Counted from the stretch's first letter, positions 1 to 7,936 are shown. The stretch is 12,565 nucleotides of DNA from Leucocoprinus leucothites (GCA_013368445.1 JAACJO010000108.1:1-12565), one strand, 5' to 3'. Notes: generated by a model not told the origin, from the letters alone. A program made the numbers and translations.

Positions 1-972
1 TCCTCCTGGTCCTCCTGGTCCTCCAGGCGGATTACCTCCGGGACTTGGTGGTCCTCCTTGTGGATTTGGTGGTGGCGGTGTGGGTTCTTCTTTGAAGAAC
101 CTCCTGTGTTGGTGACAACTGCCTTTGCTTTCCCTTTTGTTTGGGTGTTAGTGGGTACGGTGATGGTGGTACTGGCTGTAGTAATGTTGGGATTGGTTGT
201 TGGTAAGGTACTGGTACTGGCAATACTGGGGGAATTGGTAAAGCTAAAGGGGATAGGGTTCGTAATGGGACTGAGGAACCTTGGGCTATGTCCAAAGGCT
301 GGGCTCGAGGAGTAAGAAGGGGGTCTATCGAGTCTGGGTTTCTCTGGGGATTTAAGTTTGAGATTATCGATTGCCCTTGCGAGTGCTTCTGCTTCCTCTT
401 CTGTTCGATTTCCTTCAGATTCTTGTTGGCTTCTTTCTCCACTATCTGTTCCTTCTTCGTCTTCTTCTTCGTCTTCTTCGTCAAATTCAGATTCTTCTGA
501 ACTTGGAGTGTCAATTCTGGGCTCTGAATGATTGTCTTGTGAGGTGTCTTCAGTTCTTGGGGTAATGTCAAGGATTGGTTCTGGTTCGATGGTCCTGCTA
601 GATTCTGCAGGGGTTTCTGGAAATGGAGTTTGTCTTCTTTCTTGCTTCTTCAGTATACTGTTCTGGGTAACGTCTCGAAGTTCTTCAAGACCAGCTCCTC
701 TTTCATTTGTTGTTTGACAGTTCTGTGAAGTTGCTTGTGACCAACTGCTGCGTATTCGGCTTCAAGGACTCCTTCTTGTTCTTTTTGATTGGGACGTAGG
801 CAACTTTCCCTTCGTGTTCTTTGATGTAATAGAATCTTCCTGATCCTTTACTTCTGTAGAACCTTGTTCTTCGGGTTTCACTGTAGTAGGTACTGTAGGA
901 TTCTTCTGGAATTCTCTTCTTGCGAAGATTTCAACTTGTCTTGCAAACTCTGCTGGGTCCGTTGTGGACTAT
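1..972 (-). pseudogene. Ty3/Gypsy retrotransposon gag relic, cut by the window edge
   Basis: The minus strand encodes a broken Gag-like structural polyprotein, the part of an LTR retrotransposon that packages its RNA. It opens with DPAEFARQVEIFARREF (about 960-910). A stretch FYYIKEHEGKVAYVPIKK (about 835-780) follows in a second frame and LEAEYAAVGHKQLH in a third. A long acidic segment rich in Glu and Asp (about 490-370) comes next, then a Ser/Thr/Pro-rich stretch, and finally PPPPNPQGGPPSPGG and repeated GGP at the left edge. Frame changes lie near 842, 775, 700 and 85. The probable start codon is spoiled: ATAG stands at 972-969, just before STTDPAEF, where an ATG would be expected. The family call rests on the overall layout, typical of basidiomycete Gypsy Gag. 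No nucleocapsid zinc knuckle, protease or polymerase is in view; these would lie beyond position 1. The longest ATG-started open frame here (571-32, minus) is a shadow of this one. Confidence 0.82.
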
Positions 973-1290
973 GTTTATGGGTGCCTATAGAGACACCTGG
1001 TATGGTCTTAAATGGTAAATTGTCCTTAAGACAATTATCACACTTGCAGTTTGATTCTGCCGTGATTGGAAAATTAGTTTATAGTCGCTATGGACTCACC
1101 TTTATAGTCACTAGGACTGTGTATTTATAGTCTCTTAAGACTTTCAACAGATAAACTGTCTTCCGAGTATTTACCCTTGGGTCTGGTATTCTTCAGAGAT
1201 ATGCCAAATCTTCTGGCAAATTTCTCTCTTCTGAGTATCTATCTACCCTCGGGTCTGGTATCTTATTTGAGATTTAGGTGCTATGACCTT
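973..1290 (-). other. untranslated leader of the Gypsy element, rich in small hairpins
   Basis: This stretch lies between the putative primer-binding site and the gag relic, so it would be the 5' untranslated leader of the retroelement RNA. It has no credible open frame. It holds a series of short inverted repeats: AATTGTC/GACAATT (1018-1036); three 23-bp tandem units each starting TATAGTC (1080, 1103, 1126) and each folding through AGTC/GACT; ACAG/CTGT (1147-1159); TGCCA/TGGCA (1202-1218); and two ACCC/GGGT pairs (1173-1182 and 1245-1254). The last two sit in a direct repeat of about 40 bp with a period of 68-72 bp. Retroelement leaders commonly carry packaging or translation-control structures; that role here is inference. 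Confidence 0.55.
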
Positions 1291-1308
1291 AGCTCTCACT
1301 AGCCTCCA
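1291..1308 (-). promoter_or_regulatory. possible tRNA primer-binding site
   Basis: On the minus strand the 18 bases read TGGAGGCTAGTGAGAGCT and begin two bases (TT) inside the putative LTR edge. Primer-binding sites of LTR retrotransposons start with TGG, pairing with the tRNA CCA tail, and sit immediately inside the 5' LTR. The tRNA was not identified, so the call rests on position and the TGG start alone. Confidence 0.35.
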
Positions 1309-1787
1309 AATGTTTTAAGAGTGTGGGTATTCACTCAGATCAATAAGAGTGATCCTCAACTATTCACTAGTTGGCAGTGTGTGTCAAGCCTCTCTTCATT
1401 GTTATGCACAATAGTTTTGGGACAGCTTGTGTGATAACCGCGATAACCCAAATTGACAGTGTTTTGAAATGTTGTTGGGTTACTGGCAAAGTAACAGTTT
1501 CTGTGCTAACAGAGAAGGATTGTTTATACTTAATGTTATAGTGATGCCAGCATGGTCCTAAGCTGGCACGATAAGTATTGACTTGATCTTATCAAAGGGA
1601 CTCCTTCTCGGTAAGCAACAAAGTTTTTACAAAGTCAGAGTTATAATACAGCGATTATAAGAGTAAAGACTTTAGTAATTGAGATCTTAGGGCTTAAGTT
1701 CAATTCTACTTTGTGTGGATAAAGGCTTGTATTGAGTCTCCACCTAACCAAGTAGAAACAATGTTTCTCCTTGGTAGATGTCGATGG

Positions 1788-1795
1788 CTTATATA
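1788..1795 (-). promoter_or_regulatory. TATA box of the LTR promoter
   Basis: The minus strand reads TATATAAG followed by CCATCGACATC, a clear TATA-box match about 480 bp upstream of the LTR edge next to gag. It would drive retroelement transcription towards lower coordinates. The Tc1 insertion lies about 90 bp further upstream and separates this box from the palindromic outer part of the LTR (3470-3580). Confidence 0.45.
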
Positions 1796-1883
1796 CAATA
1801 CAAGTCTGTATCTATTATTAACTAGGGCTAATGGCTTCTAATGAAAGAAGAGAAGCGTACAGCTTTCTTAATGCTAATTAAAC

Positions 1884-1885
1884 TA
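1884..1885. other. TA target-site duplication, left copy
   Basis: TA stands directly outside the left end CAGTGGCTC of the Tc1 element. The matching TA is at 3468-3469, just after GAGCCACTG. Tc1/mariner elements insert at TA and duplicate it, so this fixes the element ends at 1886 and 3467. Confidence 0.9.
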
Positions 1886-2098
1886 CAGTGGCTCAAAAAA
1901 CTGTCCCAATGTTTCGCATTTTGGACATATTTGCTAATACCAGGGCAGATATATGGCCTAGCATCCTGAAAATATTCACACAGGTACCTTGACATATTGG
2001 GAGCATATATTCCCATGATCACATGACCTTGTCCATCAATGAATTATTAATGAATTATCGAAAATATCTACTCATTGGGACAGTTTTTTGACCCTCTG
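1886..2098 (+). repeat. left terminal inverted repeat of the Tc1 element
   Basis: It starts CAGTGGCTCAAAAAACTGTC and pairs with the right repeat at 3256-3467. The only differences seen are one C in a CCC run, one T in a TTT run, one G/A substitution and one base near the inner edge. The inner edge (2073-2098) carries the same terminal motif again in inverted orientation, ending TTTTTTGACCCTCTG. Thus this repeat alone looks like a small element with its own two ends. Confidence 0.93.
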
Positions 2099-2110
2099 TT
2101 ATCTACCTAC

Positions 2111-3230
2111 TCAATACTTTGTATGACCTCCTCTTGCCCTGATAACTGCCTCAATCTTTCTGGCATGCTTTCTATCAGCCTTTGGCACCTTTCTGCTGGA
2201 ATCTTATTCCACTCCTCTACTAGCCCCTCCCACAATTCAAATACTCCCTTGGGTGGTCTTTCATATGCCTTCAGCTGGTCCTTCAGGTAGGTCCAGAGGT
2301 GTTCAATGGGATTTAGGTCAGGGGATTGTGCAGTCCATGATAGAACTTGAATATTGTTGTCCACAAATCATTGTTGTCCCAGTTTTGAGGTGTGTTTTGG
2401 GTTATCAGCCTGCTGGAATATCCTCTCCTCCTCCATCTCCAACTTTTCAAAGCTTTCCACCACCCCATTGTCCAAAGTCTTGTAGTATTGCACTGCATCT
2501 ATACTCCTTTGAACCTCTATCAGCTTTCCTACCCCATTCTACCCCATATACCCCACACCATCATGTTACCACCTCCTCCATGTTGACAGTAGGGAGAGTG
2601 GTCCTATCTGACAGTGGTTCCCCCCTCTCCTTCCAGGTATACACCTTTCCATCTGACCCAATCCTGTTGATCTTTGTTTCATCTGTTCACAACACCCTCT
2701 TCCAGTCCTCCACTGTCCAATTCCTATGTTCCTGTGCAAAGTCAAGGTGTTTCTCATGATGTCACTTTTTGAGTAGAGGCTATAGAATCTTGGTTACAGA
2801 GTGAAATCCATTGTCCTGAAGGGTATTTCTGACAGTTTGGGGTGTGACAGGGTCAGACAGAGTAGAGTTAATGAAATTTGTAGCCTGGACAGCATTGTCT
2901 AGCTTTCCAGAGGTTATTTGGTGAATTATTGCTTTTTTATCACAAGGAGAAAGCTTGGAAGGATGTCCTCCCTAGTTGTTTTCCTTGTTCCCATCAACTT
3001 CTTACTTGATCCTCCCAACAGTAAACTTGCCTAGACCAGTTTTAAGTTCAATCTGGCACAAGGAATAGCCATCTTTGAGAAGAAAAGTAAATTGAGAGTA
3101 TTGGTAGAGGAGATAGCTTTCATGATGTGGTGGCAGGAAGAAGACAGTTGTAACCATCTCAATATGTCAACCAAGGTCACATGATCTTGTTTATTACTCC
3201 CACACCTGCCCTGATGCTCCCCTGGCATGT
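2111..3230 (-). pseudogene. Tc1/mariner DD34E transposase, degenerate
   Basis: The minus strand encodes a Tc1-family transposase, which binds the terminal repeats through N-terminal helix-turn-helix domains and cuts with a DDE active site. Visible in order are KDGYSLCQIE and GKFTVGRIK (about 3075-3010, helix-turn-helix), TPQTVRNTLQDNGF, WTVEDWKRVL then TDETK with the first Asp at 2681-2683, GSDGKVYTW, MMVWG, QQADNPKHTS, and SPDLNPIEHLW with the Glu at 2302-2304. The C-terminus reads GGHTKY and stops at 2111-2113. The residue exactly 34 positions before the Glu is Ala (2407-2409), followed by Asp, so the second catalytic acid is lost or shifted. At least seven in-frame stops (for example 2687-2689) and at least three frame changes (one near 2162) break the gene. 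The N-terminal start is not clear; an ATG at 3228 opens in another frame. Confidence 0.94.
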
Positions 3231-3255
3231 TACAAGGTAGATACTAGGAGGCTGA

Positions 3256-3467
3256 CAGGGGTCAAAAAACTGTCCCAATGAGTAGATATTTTCGATAATT
3301 CATTAATAATTCATTGATGGACAAGGTCATGTGATCATGGGAATATATGCTCCCAATATGTTAAGGTACCTGTGTGAATATTTTCAGGATGCTAGGCCAT
3401 ATATCTGCCCTGGTATTAGCAAATATGTCCAAAATGCGAAAACATTGGACAGTTTTTTGAGCCACTG
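3256..3467 (-). repeat. right terminal inverted repeat of the Tc1 element
   Basis: Reverse complement of the left repeat at about 98% identity by eye. The outer end (3443-3467) finishes TTTTTTGAGCCACTG next to TA. The inner edge (3256-3280) repeats the motif as GGGGTCAAAAAACTGTCCC, pointing towards the outer end. It retains two CpG sites (3293 and 3437) that match those of the left repeat (2059 and 1915). Confidence 0.93.
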
Positions 3468-3469
3468 TA
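3468..3469. other. TA target-site duplication, right copy
   Basis: TA directly follows the right terminal GAGCCACTG, matching the TA at 1884-1885. Confidence 0.9.
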
Positions 3470-3485
3470 TATAGGATGCAATCTG

Positions 3486-3562
3486 TCAAAGAAGCTTTAG
3501 AAGTTCTTCTTTGATCATCTGACTAGATCACAAGATAGTCCAAATATAGCGCAGCTATATTT
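3486..3562. promoter_or_regulatory. cluster of inverted repeats in the outer LTR
   Basis: Two perfect 9-bp inverted repeats, TCAAAGAAG/CTTCTTTGA (3486-3514) and AAATATAGC/GCTATATTT with a GCA loop (3542-3562), flank the shorter pairs TGATC/GATCA and GACTA/TAGTC. In a minus-oriented LTR this is the U3 region upstream of the TATA box. Binding of a dimeric regulator is a reasonable inference but not shown. Confidence 0.4.
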
Positions 3563-3580
3563 AATAATCACATGTCATCA

Positions 3581-4317
3581 AAAGGTAAACAAAACCAAAC
3601 AAGTCATACTGAGTCATGACGAGACAAAGTAAACAAGTCAAAACAAACTAGGAAAATACAAGAACAAATAAGATGAAAACATAATTGTGATATTACTTAA
3701 GTAAAGCTAATATCAACTTCATATTGTATAGGAAACAAATGCTAGATATAATCAATATACATAACAACACCACAGAGCTAAGATCTTAGATCTTGATGAC
3801 ATCAGGTTAATTAACGGGTCTGAACTTTGAGGCACACCAGTATCTAAGCCCAACTGATATCAACTTACAGAACAAATAAATGTAGGATGCTTTGAACAAG
3901 AGATAAAACAGTGAACTGTGTATATCTATGCCTTGGTTACTCAATAGAGCTGTCTTAAAACAACAAGCATTTGACACAATGAACAAGATGAGGTCACTTG
4001 CGAAAATCTTCGGTAACAGCCATGGTCAAATCTTCTCCTTCAGTTCATCTGTTTTTGGGCTCGACTCTTCCACAGGATTGCTTGAGGTATCATTGGACCA
4101 TAGAATAGCCTTTATATCTAGTAATACTTCATGCTCCTTTACAGCAGAACTATACAAACTGAAGAATGCACTTGCAATGCCTAGAAAGTAGTCAATAGTC
4201 AATACCTAAACCTGTTCAAGCCTGGAGAAATGGATCAAGTAATGCATCACTTGATTTGATTCTGAAATCAAGTAATACTATGATGGTTAGCTACTCTAAT
4301 ACAAAGAATGTTGCTAG
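3581..4317. other. AT-rich stretch without supported gene
   Basis: A-rich, CpG-poor sequence beyond the putative LTR. An 87-codon plus-strand frame (3928-4191) and an overlapping minus-strand frame both exist. Neither shows a recognisable motif, composition bias or splice context that would justify a gene call. Confidence 0.4.
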
Positions 4318-5059
4318 AACAAAGGTGAGATCATACATTTGGCCATAGTCACTAGATCAATTATCAATGTGGATGAGCATGGCAGCTTCTGTGATGACAT
4401 TTACAACTGTCAATGCAATTCATGGGTTTTGAACAGAATACAGTATCAGGTGCTCTATTGTGAACCTAATGCCAAAACAACCAGGCTCAGTGGCATTGTA
4501 TGCTGAGGTCAAGTGTTAGGCACATTCAGAGTTTCATTTCATGAGTGCACTTTCCTAGCAGGTCCTGATGACTTCAATCAGGAATGTCCTTCCAGTGATA
4601 TCTGTAGTGTGGAATGTTGACAATGCTGCAATACCCTATTAAGCCAAGACAGCAAGATCAAATAGAAGGTTGAATGCATATGCAATAGCCTTCATTAAGA
4701 CCAGAGGTCTGCATTCGTGGGGAGAACTTTGTCAAGTAGTATTGTGTGCTGCTTGCAGAAAGAGAGCCACAGAATTTGGGGGCAATGTATCACACATCAG
4801 TAGTTAATGGCAATGTGAGCTATACCACTCCTGGCATATATTAAAGTGCTCAAATATGGGCTATTGTATACAAAAGGGCCCTCAATACTAATATTCTTTT
4901 TCTCAGAAATAAGGGGAGGAGGTGCAATATATCACATGACAAGCTTGCCCTAAAGCTATGCAGCTCATGTGCCCACCAACTGGCTCTGTGGCTTTCTTCC
5001 ACAACTACCACAGCGGGCAGGGTGGTGGAGGATGGACATTCACCCTGAGCTCTAACTGA
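4318..5059 (+). pseudogene. coding relic, unrecognised, probably multi-exon
   Basis: Several protein-like stretches lie in order on the plus strand. The first is 4318-4503, ending at a TGA, and contains VDEHGSFCDDIYNCQCNSW with several Cys. The second is 4559-4804, preceded by a splice-acceptor-like TTTCCTAG and interrupted by one TAA at 4640; it contains NVLPVISVVWNVDNAAIPY and RSNRRLNAYAIAFIKTRG. The third is 4940-5059 and reads CPPTGSVAFFHNYHSGQGG before a TGA. It follows an intron-like end with a TACTAAT branch site (4886-4892) and TTTTTCTCAG (4897-4906). The frames do not join cleanly and contain stops, so this looks like a decayed gene. I do not recognise the family, and chance open frames remain possible. 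Confidence 0.28.
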
Positions 5060-5489
5060 GCAGTTTCAGTAGCTTTCCAATCCCAAGTGTGTGCATTATC
5101 ATATTTCTTGTGAGAATGCACCATATGTTGTTAGGCTGATGTATCCATTACAGACAAGCAACTCTGGAAATGCATCATGAATGCATCAGAGACACACTAG
5201 AAATATTCAAGCAACATGAATCATAAGGTACTGTGTCTCTTTGTTGAGTGTGTCTGCTCTTTGTGTGACTGACACATATGAAGGTTCTGATCACCCAAGA
5301 TCAAATGGGCCAGCCATTGAAGACTAGTAATTTCAATGGATGCACATTGAAATATGTGTACTGCTGGTCCTTAATCAATAAATCGCTTTGCCAGCCCACA
5401 CACTCCCTTGAATAAGTGTGGGGACATGTTATAAATATAAGTGTCTAGTGCTTTCTTCAACTGAATTCTAAGTAGATAGTTTTGACCAA
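5060..5489. other. non-coding, CpG-poor spacer
   Basis: I see no supported gene. By hand count there is only one CpG in 5101-5460, against many TG and CA dinucleotides, which is the pattern left by deamination of methylated CpG. Confidence 0.4.
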
Positions 5490-5966
5490 TCAAGCTGTAG
5501 CATTATAAGTCTTTTTTGGACTATAAGGCATTTTTATACTACCTAGCTGGTATGTGGTGCCACAGCAGTCCAACCAGTTGACTAGCTGGTTCCATGCCTG
5601 GGTCTTTTGCCATACCTGCCAATTATATTCACAAGGACTATATAGTGTGCAAAGTAAATGTTTCCATTTAACCAAGATAAATTTCAGAAAATAAATATAC
5701 TGAATAAAAGAGTAGTGCTGGATAGAACAGGACCTAGGAAGCCAAGAGTAAGTGTAATGCCAAGTCCATGATCTAGTACTAACACTTTCATTTCTACTAG
5801 TGTCTGACTGCACAGATGTTTTATTAGCCTCTTCCATAACTGTCATTGCCAATTCGACCCAATAATGCTTGGAATAAATCTTGCTCAGTGGGAATGGAGG
5901 CTCTTCAACATCTTTATACCTCATGGCACCAGTGTACTCAATCCCAGATTGAGTCTAGATCGCCAT
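5490..5966 (-). pseudogene. unrecognised minus-strand coding relic
   Basis: An in-frame ATG at 5966 is followed by MAI, a TAG stop, then TQSGIEYTGAM and KDVEEPPFPLSKIYSKHYWV, giving a compact, protein-like segment. The open frame from the ATG at 5924 runs 144 codons to 5490. A 50-nt intron is possible at 5783-5734 (GTTAGT...TTCCTAG). Splicing it joins NKTSVQSDTSRNES in phase to VLFYPALLFYSVYLF, a hydrophobic stretch that could be a membrane segment, with a TAA soon after. Without splicing, the Cys/Trp-rich tail is probably translated intron. The TAG upstream of the second ATG suggests decay, or that translation begins at 5924. No family is recognised. Confidence 0.35.
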
Positions 5967-6621
5967 GTCAGATTCGTTCTGATAGGTATATAGTTGTTAT
6001 TTTCTTTTGAATAATATGGGACACCTCCCCTAGAATATAATAGAACACAACAATGTGTTATGTCACAGCCAATGTGCCATGATTAACGTTGTTGTTTGTT
6101 AATTGGTCACAAGGCCAGTCTGCCCTAAAGCTTTGTCCCTCAGGTTGCTAATGATTTACACTGTAATACTTTCTTTTTACCTATATTATGGTGCCCTCTA
6201 TAATATTTAGGTTTGAATAAACACATCAGAGATACATACACCACACTGATCACACCATTGGGAGATTGTAAGACTATGGTAGCTATTACAAGAGTCTCAT
6301 AATGTGAGATTGATGAAATCCTGAATTCTATCGAAAATGCTTTAGTCTGATAGAGGGTAACTATAGGGCAGAATCAATGAGCATCTTATGTATCAAGATA
6401 TTTAGCTTTGTATGCTGAAGAGTTTGAACATAACAAGTAAAGGAATTAAAGAGCCACAAGGTAAGTGTCAGTTGTCCAGGCACAGTGCTGGCAAGTATGA
6501 TTTTAGGAGTGTGAAGATGTAGATGTATTCACCTCTGGTACACTGTTGGGCTGTGGAGTAATGTCGAAGGCCAAGGTGAGTTATTATCAGATATTAGGAA
6601 CTGTGTGTACTCACAACAGCT
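5967..6621. other. spacer without supported gene
   Basis: AT-rich sequence between two minus-strand relics. Short frames only, with no splice-linked coding stretch that I could support. Confidence 0.4.
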
Positions 6622-7780
6622 TCAGACCCTTTTAACAGGCATCTTACCATACTTCCTTTCCCTCCTGGTGCTCCTTGGTTGCCTCCTGCCATAGATTCCC
6701 AGCTCCTTCTCCCTCATGTCTAGCATAGCATCCATGGTTGCACACCACTTGTCGGAACCAACTTCAGGTGTATTCTCCCTCTTTCATTTGCAGGTGCCAT
6801 CTACTTCAAAGGGATCCTCAAGAAATTGTTGTGGTGTGAGTCATCAAGGTGGCTCAGGCTTGGGCTCACACAACTACATATGTAGGAATAAAGGGCAGTA
6901 AGTGCATTACCAATTTGATCAACTGCTTGATCTGACCAACAAGCTCAAAGCAGTCCCTTTCAGGCAAGGCGACAGGTTTTGTGATGAAGTGGGGATACCA
7001 GGTGTACTTTGGATAAGTAGCACCAGTATGTAAGGGAATGAATTTGCCTTGATAGATGTTGTAGATTTCCTGGCCTCTCTCTGGCCAGTTTGTGAAGTCC
7101 TTGAATTCATCTGTGGCCCAAAACCAGATTGTCTTGCTCTGGTTGGGCATTTCGACATGAAACAGCCTAGGAGGTTTGCATGCCTTAGAGCAGGTCAGTT
7201 ACTTCTGTTGTTGTTTGACAAAGAACTTACTGTATGGTAGCAAATGACTTGGACACAACCTGGTTGGGTGTCAAGCTCTTTGTGAGTTATAGGCATTCTG
7301 TAATGGTAAAGAAATGAGGGAGAGAGGTGGGGATTGTGTATACCCTATCTACCCTATATATATTTACCTGGAAGCTGATTGCTATTGGTTTCCTTCATTC
7401 CAGTTTCCAATAGAAAATGCTCCTCAGCATGGGAAGCATTTACCCTGAGCCTAATCCTTGCCAATCTCTCCCTTCACCAGTATGGCTGGGTGAATTTCTT
7501 CTCCCTGAAGGACTGAATGTGAGTTAGGATGACAGATGATCTATGGATTGTCCGGGTCAGCCCTTGATAACTTGTAACTTCCAAAAATCATTGCCTCAAA
7601 TGACTTGAGGCTGTCCCTGTCCTTTGTAGCAAGTATGTGTCATTCATCCATTTATTTTTCCAGCAATAGACTCTATGACTGCAGATCAGTTCTTGCTTTG
7701 AGAACTATAGTGCTGGTGTGTTCTACATTATTCAATATGCCTGCATTCATTGAAAATTTCCTGCAAGGAGAAGGCCGCCT
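6622..7780 (-). pseudogene. unrecognised multi-exon gene, decayed but frame-consistent
   Basis: One reading frame can be followed through three introns: 7367-7298 (70 nt, GTAAAT...TTACAG), 7230-7184 (47 nt, GTAAGT...TCTAAG) and 6910-6874 (37 nt, GTAATG...ATGTAG). In order the exons carry LKSFEAMIFGSYKLSRADPD, HSVLQGEEIHPAILVKGEIG, GAFSIGNWNEGN, MPITHKELDTQPGCVQVICY, then KTIWFWATDEFKDFTNWPER and GKFIPLHTGATYPKYTWYPH, then LTPQQFLEDPFEVDG, GSDKWCATMDAMLDMREKEL and a basic tail RRERKYGKMPVKR with a stop at 6622-6624. About ten in-frame TAG or TGA codons interrupt the exons upstream of 7298 and the last exon, whereas the exons at 7297-7231 and 7183-6911 are clean. The joint survival of frame and splice sites argues for a real gene that died recently by point mutation. 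I do not recognise the family. Confidence 0.5.
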
Positions 7781-7936
7781 TTGTTTCATAGTGTGTGCAA
7801 TATCATACTATGTATACTTGAGCCTAACTCAAAAAAAAAATTGCTGTTCCCTCAGTTGAGGCTGGCAGCATGGTTTTCGACCCTCAAACTCAAAAATTTC
7901 ATTACCCCATGAGGTTGGTTCAATTATCATTTATCA

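Larger units (their letters stand above)
1886..3467 (-). mobile_element. complete Tc1/mariner DNA transposon (1582 bp), non-autonomous
   Basis: The element has matching terminal inverted repeats of 213 and 212 bp, a flanking TA duplication, and one degenerate DD34E transposase gene on the minus strand between them. It moves by cut-and-paste, catalysed by the transposase at the repeats. It sits inside the putative LTR of the Gypsy element and is therefore younger than it. The two repeats differ at only about four places, which suggests recent movement. The transposase is clearly dead and the DNA between the repeats contains no CpG at all. This copy probably moved using enzyme made by another copy. 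Confidence 0.95.
1311..3580 (-). repeat. putative 5' LTR of the Gypsy element, split by a Tc1 insertion
   Basis: The LTR is inferred from its position upstream of the leader and gag on the minus strand, its TG...CA ends (TGTTTTAAGAG at 1311 and CATGTCATCA ending at 3580), a TATA box near 1790, and a promoter-like palindromic stretch at 3486-3562. Removing the Tc1 element and one TA leaves about 686 bp, a plausible LTR length. The second LTR is outside the window, so the ends cannot be confirmed by matching copies. The base composition also changes after 3580 to an A-rich non-coding stretch. Confidence 0.5.

Noticed and set aside
32..571. 179-codon minus-strand open frame, Lys/Gln/Pro-rich
   Set aside because: It is a shadow of the gag relic. 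The neighbouring minus frame gives the acidic and Pro/Gly-rich Gag sequence; this frame reads the acidic GAA/GAC codons as Lys-rich.
1166..1254. spaced repeats in the leader, considered as a CRISPR-like array
   Set aside because: Only two long units, diverged, with no regular spacers, in a eukaryotic retroelement leader.
2253..2759. 168-codon plus-strand open frame
   Set aside because: It lies antisense to the Tc1 transposase, whose motifs (SPDLNPIEHLW, TDETK) are on the minus strand. The Ser/Pro/Phe-rich translation has no motif.
3928..4191. 87-codon plus-strand open frame starting MPWLL
   Set aside because: No recognisable motif and no splice context. The minus strand over the same bases also translates plausibly, so strand and coding status are undecided.
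6919..7158. 79-codon minus-strand frame overlapping the exon with WFWATDEF
   Set aside because: Its Ser/Thr/Arg-rich translation looks like a shifted frame. The alternative frame links in phase to exons on both sides.
7830..7840. run of ten A, considered as the tail of a retroposed SINE or processed transcript
   Set aside because: No target-site duplication, no RNA polymerase III boxes and no recognisable body upstream. A similar A run at 10077-10086 lies in an intron as the complement of a T-rich tract, so simple slippage explains both.
7605..7859. 84-codon plus-strand open frame
   Set aside because: It overlaps the decayed minus-strand gene and ends after a run of ten A. No motif or splice partner.
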